Assembly: GCA_003223025.1 (NCBI GenBank)
Contig: QHXR01000024.1
Coordinates: 146,596 to 210,595 of the forward strand
Reading direction: 5' to 3'
DNA length: 64,000 nt
From: Acidobacteriota bacterium
Lineage (GTDB): Bacteria > Acidobacteriota > Blastocatellia > Pyrinomonadales > Pyrinomonadaceae
In this document: piece by piece, positions 62,085 to 64,000 of the stretch
Position numbering within the stretch: the first letter of the stretch is position 1
Layout: each line of letters opens with the position of its first letter
Notes under the pieces: generated by a model
The model's database searches: none
The model's input: only the letters and a program-made list of their open reading frames with translations
What the model was told of the DNA's origin: nothing
Translations under genes and position numbers: made by a program

Positions 62085-62359
62085 ACGACATTCAAATGAC
62101 GTTTCGAGAATTTTATCTTTACGTGATCATCTTTGGAGCGATCCTCGGAGCTTTGCTCGGACTGATCCCGCTAATTCTCGGCCGTCGCAAGAACAAGGCG
62201 CGGCTCGGCGTGTATGGATTGCTTGCTTCGATCGTGTCGGGTGCGATCGCACCTATTCTGGCCATCATCGTCGTTGCAATCTTTTCGTGGGTGATAGTCA
62301 AAAAAGAGTCTGCCCCAGTAGGAAGCGGTGACGAAACTTCAGGCCCGGCCTCCGAGTAG
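62081..62359 (+). CDS. Small two-helix membrane protein between fabZ and lpxA
   Basis: 92 residues. Two hydrophobic helices (about 12-33 and 44-72), separated by the basic loop GRRKNKARLG, and an acidic, Gly/Ser/Pro-rich tail. I do not know the family; in other bacteria fabZ and lpxA are directly adjacent, so this insertion is notable. It is coupled to fabZ by a 4-bp overlap and ends 9 bp before lpxA, so it is in the same operon. It could be an anchor or small regulator of lipid A synthesis; this is a guess. Confidence 0.7.
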   Translation: MNDIQMTFREFYLYVIIFGAILGALLGLIPLILGRRKNKARLGVYGLLASIVSGAIAPILAIIVVAIFSWVIVKKESAPVGSGDETSGPASE

Positions 62360-62368
62360 TCCACTCGA

Positions 62369-63148
62369 ATGACCAGTTTTATTCACGATACCGCGATAGT
62401 CGCGGACGGGGCGCAGATCGGCGCCGGTTGTCATATCGGACCGTTCTCGACAGTAGGTGGGAACGTGGTCCTCGGTGACGGCGTGCGTCTCGACTCGCAT
62501 GTCGTCGTCGATGGGTCGACGAAGATCGGCGCCAACACGCACGTCTTTCCATTCGTCTCCATCGGACTCGCCCCGCAGGATCTTAAGTACGGCGGCGAAG
62601 CGACCGCGACCGAGATCGGGAGCCGAAATCAGATCCGGGAATTTGTCACGATACATCGCGGAACAGCCGGAGGCGGCGGGCTGACAAAGATCGGCGACAA
62701 CAATCTTTTTATGGCGCAAGCTCATGTCGCACACGACTGTCAGCTCGGCAGCGACATTATTATGGCGAATGCCGCGACGCTTGCGGGACACGTCGAGATC
62801 GCGGATCGTGCAAACGTCGGAGCTTACTCGGGTGTCCATCAATTCTGTCGTATCGGATTAGAAGCGTTCGTCGGTGGATATTCGGTTGTCGTCAAAGATG
62901 CGCCGCCGTTCGCGATCATCCAGGGCAATCATGCGAAGTGTTACGGACTCAATCGTGTTGGTATGAAACGTCGCGGATATTCGAAAGACACGATCGAAAA
63001 ACTTCACCGCGCATATCATCTTTTGCTATCGGCAAAGCTGAATACGACGCAAGCGCTCGAGAAGATAAAGGAAGAGATCAGCGATTGTAAAGAAGTCGAT
63101 CTGCTCGTGAATTTTTACGAGACTTCGAAGCGCGGTGTGGTCAAGTGA
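62369..63148 (+). CDS. lpxA: UDP-N-acetylglucosamine acyltransferase
   Basis: 259 residues. First step of lipid A synthesis: moves a 3-hydroxyacyl chain from ACP to UDP-GlcNAc. Left-handed beta helix of hexapeptides (IVADGAQIGAGCHIGPFSTV...), catalytic H122 in AQAHVAHDC (E. coli H125), RNQIREFVTIHRGT substrate segment, IQGNHAKCYGLNRVGMKRRG and a C-terminal helical domain. Full length. It follows fabZ and the two-helix protein, and a family A repeat comes after it. Confidence 0.95.
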   Translation: MTSFIHDTAIVADGAQIGAGCHIGPFSTVGGNVVLGDGVRLDSHVVVDGSTKIGANTHVFPFVSIGLAPQDLKYGGEATATEIGSRNQIREFVTIHRGTAGGGGLTKIGDNNLFMAQAHVAHDCQLGSDIIMANAATLAGHVEIADRANVGAYSGVHQFCRIGLEAFVGGYSVVVKDAPPFAIIQGNHAKCYGLNRVGMKRRGYSKDTIEKLHRAYHLLLSAKLNTTQALEKIKEEISDCKEVDLLVNFYETSKRGVVK

Positions 63149-63155
63149 CTGGAGC

Positions 63156-63314
63156 GATGTCGTCAACGGACTGGAGCGCAGGCATCTCTGCCTGCACGCC
63201 GAGGCTTCCGAGGGCGTGGAACGATTATGATTCGACGAGATAGGGGCTGACATCGGCCGAAGCGGCGATGTCAGGCAGGCAGGGATGCCTGCGGTCCAGT
63301 CCGTTGACGACATC
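63156..63314. repeat. Family A modular repeat, copy 6
   Basis: Long arms beginning GATGTCGTCAACGGACTGGA (63156) and ending at 63314 pair well. Inside: hairpin CACGCCGAGGCTTCCGAGGGCGTG, the 17-mer AACGATTATGATTCGAC (63220-63236), then hairpin GACATCGGCCGAAGCGGCGATGTC. Same module order as copy 1. Confidence 0.9.
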
Positions 63315-63330
63315 TTTCTAGATTTTAGAA

Positions 63331-63552
63331 ATGGAACATAACCAAGAAATCCTGACCGAATTCGGAAAGCGCATCCAGCGCTGCTACGGCTGCTTCATCG
63401 CGTACCATCTCAAAGACATGTATCTCGGCGAGGACGTGACGTTCTTTTGCGAACACTGCAAAGACGAGAACATGTTCCACTTCGATCAGTTCGCGCAACT
63501 GTTGGACATCTCAAAATTGAAAGAAGTCGCGGAAGAAGATCATCATCACTGA
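63331..63552 (+). CDS. Small zinc-ribbon-like protein
   Basis: 73 residues. Two CxxC pairs, CYGC (18-21) and CEHC (40-43), suggest a single zinc site; the C-terminus ends EEDHHH. Cytoplasmic. I do not recognise a named family. ATG 63331 follows the repeat by 16 bp. It could be an RNA- or protein-binding accessory. Confidence 0.7.
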   Translation: MEHNQEILTEFGKRIQRCYGCFIAYHLKDMYLGEDVTFFCEHCKDENMFHFDQFAQLLDISKLKEVAEEDHHH

Positions 63553-63589
63553 GCTTTAATTACACACCGACAATTCATAAACTTATCTC

Positions 63590-64000
63590 GTGGCTGAAAA
63601 TAGCGAGGATAAGAAACAGACTTTCACCGGACTCGCGGCAAAGCTAGGACGTTTGCCGGCCGACAAGCGGCGAGTCGCGCTCGAAATGAGCGCGTCGCTT
63701 GCAGCGATCTCGCTCCGCGTGAGTCGTGAGTTTGTCGAAGCGGTACCGAGAGCGTCCGAGCTTCTCTCCGCCGACGATCTTCGCAACTGGGGCGAGCTCG
63801 GTCGACGTCTCGCGATGGGAAGCGCCGGGACCGGTGTCGCGTTCTTCGCCGGTGACCGCGTCGAACATCTGTCGCGCGTACCCGAGTCCGCACGTAATCT
63901 CGTCTTTCAGATCTGCACGCGACAGTTGATACTTTCCAGTTCCATCGCGCTCGAAACATTCGAGATCATCCCCGCGCTCGCCGAACAGATAGACGACGAT
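63590..64000 (+). CDS. Start of an uncharacterised protein, truncated by window end
   Basis: A frame with no stop from GTG 63590 to base 64000 (137 codons): AENSEDKKQTFTGLAAKLGRLPADKRR, MSASLAAISLRVSREFVEAVPRASELLSADDLRNWGELGRRLAMG and VPESARNLVFQICTRQLILSSSIALETFEIIPALAEQ. The mostly helical pattern is reminiscent of the N-terminal part of long vWA-type proteins of the NorD/CobT kind, but this is weak. No ATG precedes it closely; the GTG is the best start. It lies 37 bp after the zinc-ribbon-like gene. Confidence 0.55.
   Translation, partial: MAENSEDKKQTFTGLAAKLGRLPADKRRVALEMSASLAAISLRVSREFVEAVPRASELLSADDLRNWGELGRRLAMGSAGTGVAFFAGDRVEHLSRVPESARNLVFQICTRQLILSSSIALETFEIIPALAEQIDDD

Noticed and set aside
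4897..63313. Recurring short peptides containing RCRQGC-RSSRIR at 4897, 16179, 19684, 40194, 57222 and 63026
   Set aside because: All are translations of family A repeat arms and hairpins, not genes; they would show up as false conserved hypothetical proteins.

Overview
The window is a dense, moderately GC-rich bacterial chromosome segment with no rRNA, tRNA, phage or transposase gene that I can see. The cell envelope is Gram-negative: BamA, OmpH/Skp-like chaperones, FabZ, LpxA, an LpxL-like acyltransferase, a lipoprotein and a signal peptidase. Several features recall the Acidobacteriota, perhaps Blastocatellia/Pyrinomonadaceae: a non-classical three-gene succinate dehydrogenase, a membrane pyrophosphatase, VIT/vWA and P-domain/FG-GAP secreted proteins, a Ser/Thr kinase with an extracytoplasmic tail, and word-like intergenic repeats. 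That placement is inferred from gene content only.

Layout: 1-969 is the end of a peptide-type ABC permease. 1096-4912 holds a GH63-like glucosidase and a glucose dehydrogenase, which may release and then oxidise glucose. 5136-11386 has a membrane protein, an OmpH-like chaperone, the succinate dehydrogenase genes (anchor, flavoprotein, iron-sulfur) and two small unknowns. 11752-15364 has a secreted GHL10-type glycoside hydrolase and a frameshifted NamZ-like muramidase. 15554-20763 is a minus-strand run of small accessory genes (ASCH, HerA-like ATPase, RibD/DHFR-like, VOC, DUF1801, DUF3052, YjbQ). 21081-34079 holds the pyrophosphatase, PRC-barrel, protein kinase, carA, lepB, an aminotransferase, an RpoE-like sigma factor, a saccharopine-dehydrogenase-like enzyme and PilZ. 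34433-46504 holds a 3D-domain protein, a VIT/vWA protein, an ABC exporter, a lipoprotein, an SGNH hydrolase, a nuclease-like protein and a large FG-GAP protein. 46664-54670 holds a two-component system, a desaturase, ACP-FabF-LpxL-like acyl genes, pta and DUF1232. 54829-64000 holds ClpC and an outer-membrane block bamA-ompH-fabZ-(2TM)-lpxA, then a zinc-ribbon-like protein and a truncated ORF.

The most striking content is between genes. More than twenty inverted-repeat elements occupy gene junctions and often touch or supply the stop codon. I see four kinds: (i) fold-back arrays of degenerate 7-, 8- or 9-nt tandem units; (ii) a modular cloverleaf family (A, six copies) with GC-rich outer arms and internal hairpins; (iii) a family (B) with perfect 47-48-bp arms whose two copies differ by matched changes on both arms; (iv) a 30-bp-arm family around a GGAGCGGAATATTGG core. 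Related unit arrays also lie in frame inside an ABC exporter, carA and the glucosidase. Two genes are broken: an ompH copy next to bamA by one in-frame stop, and a namZ homologue by a short frameshifting deletion.
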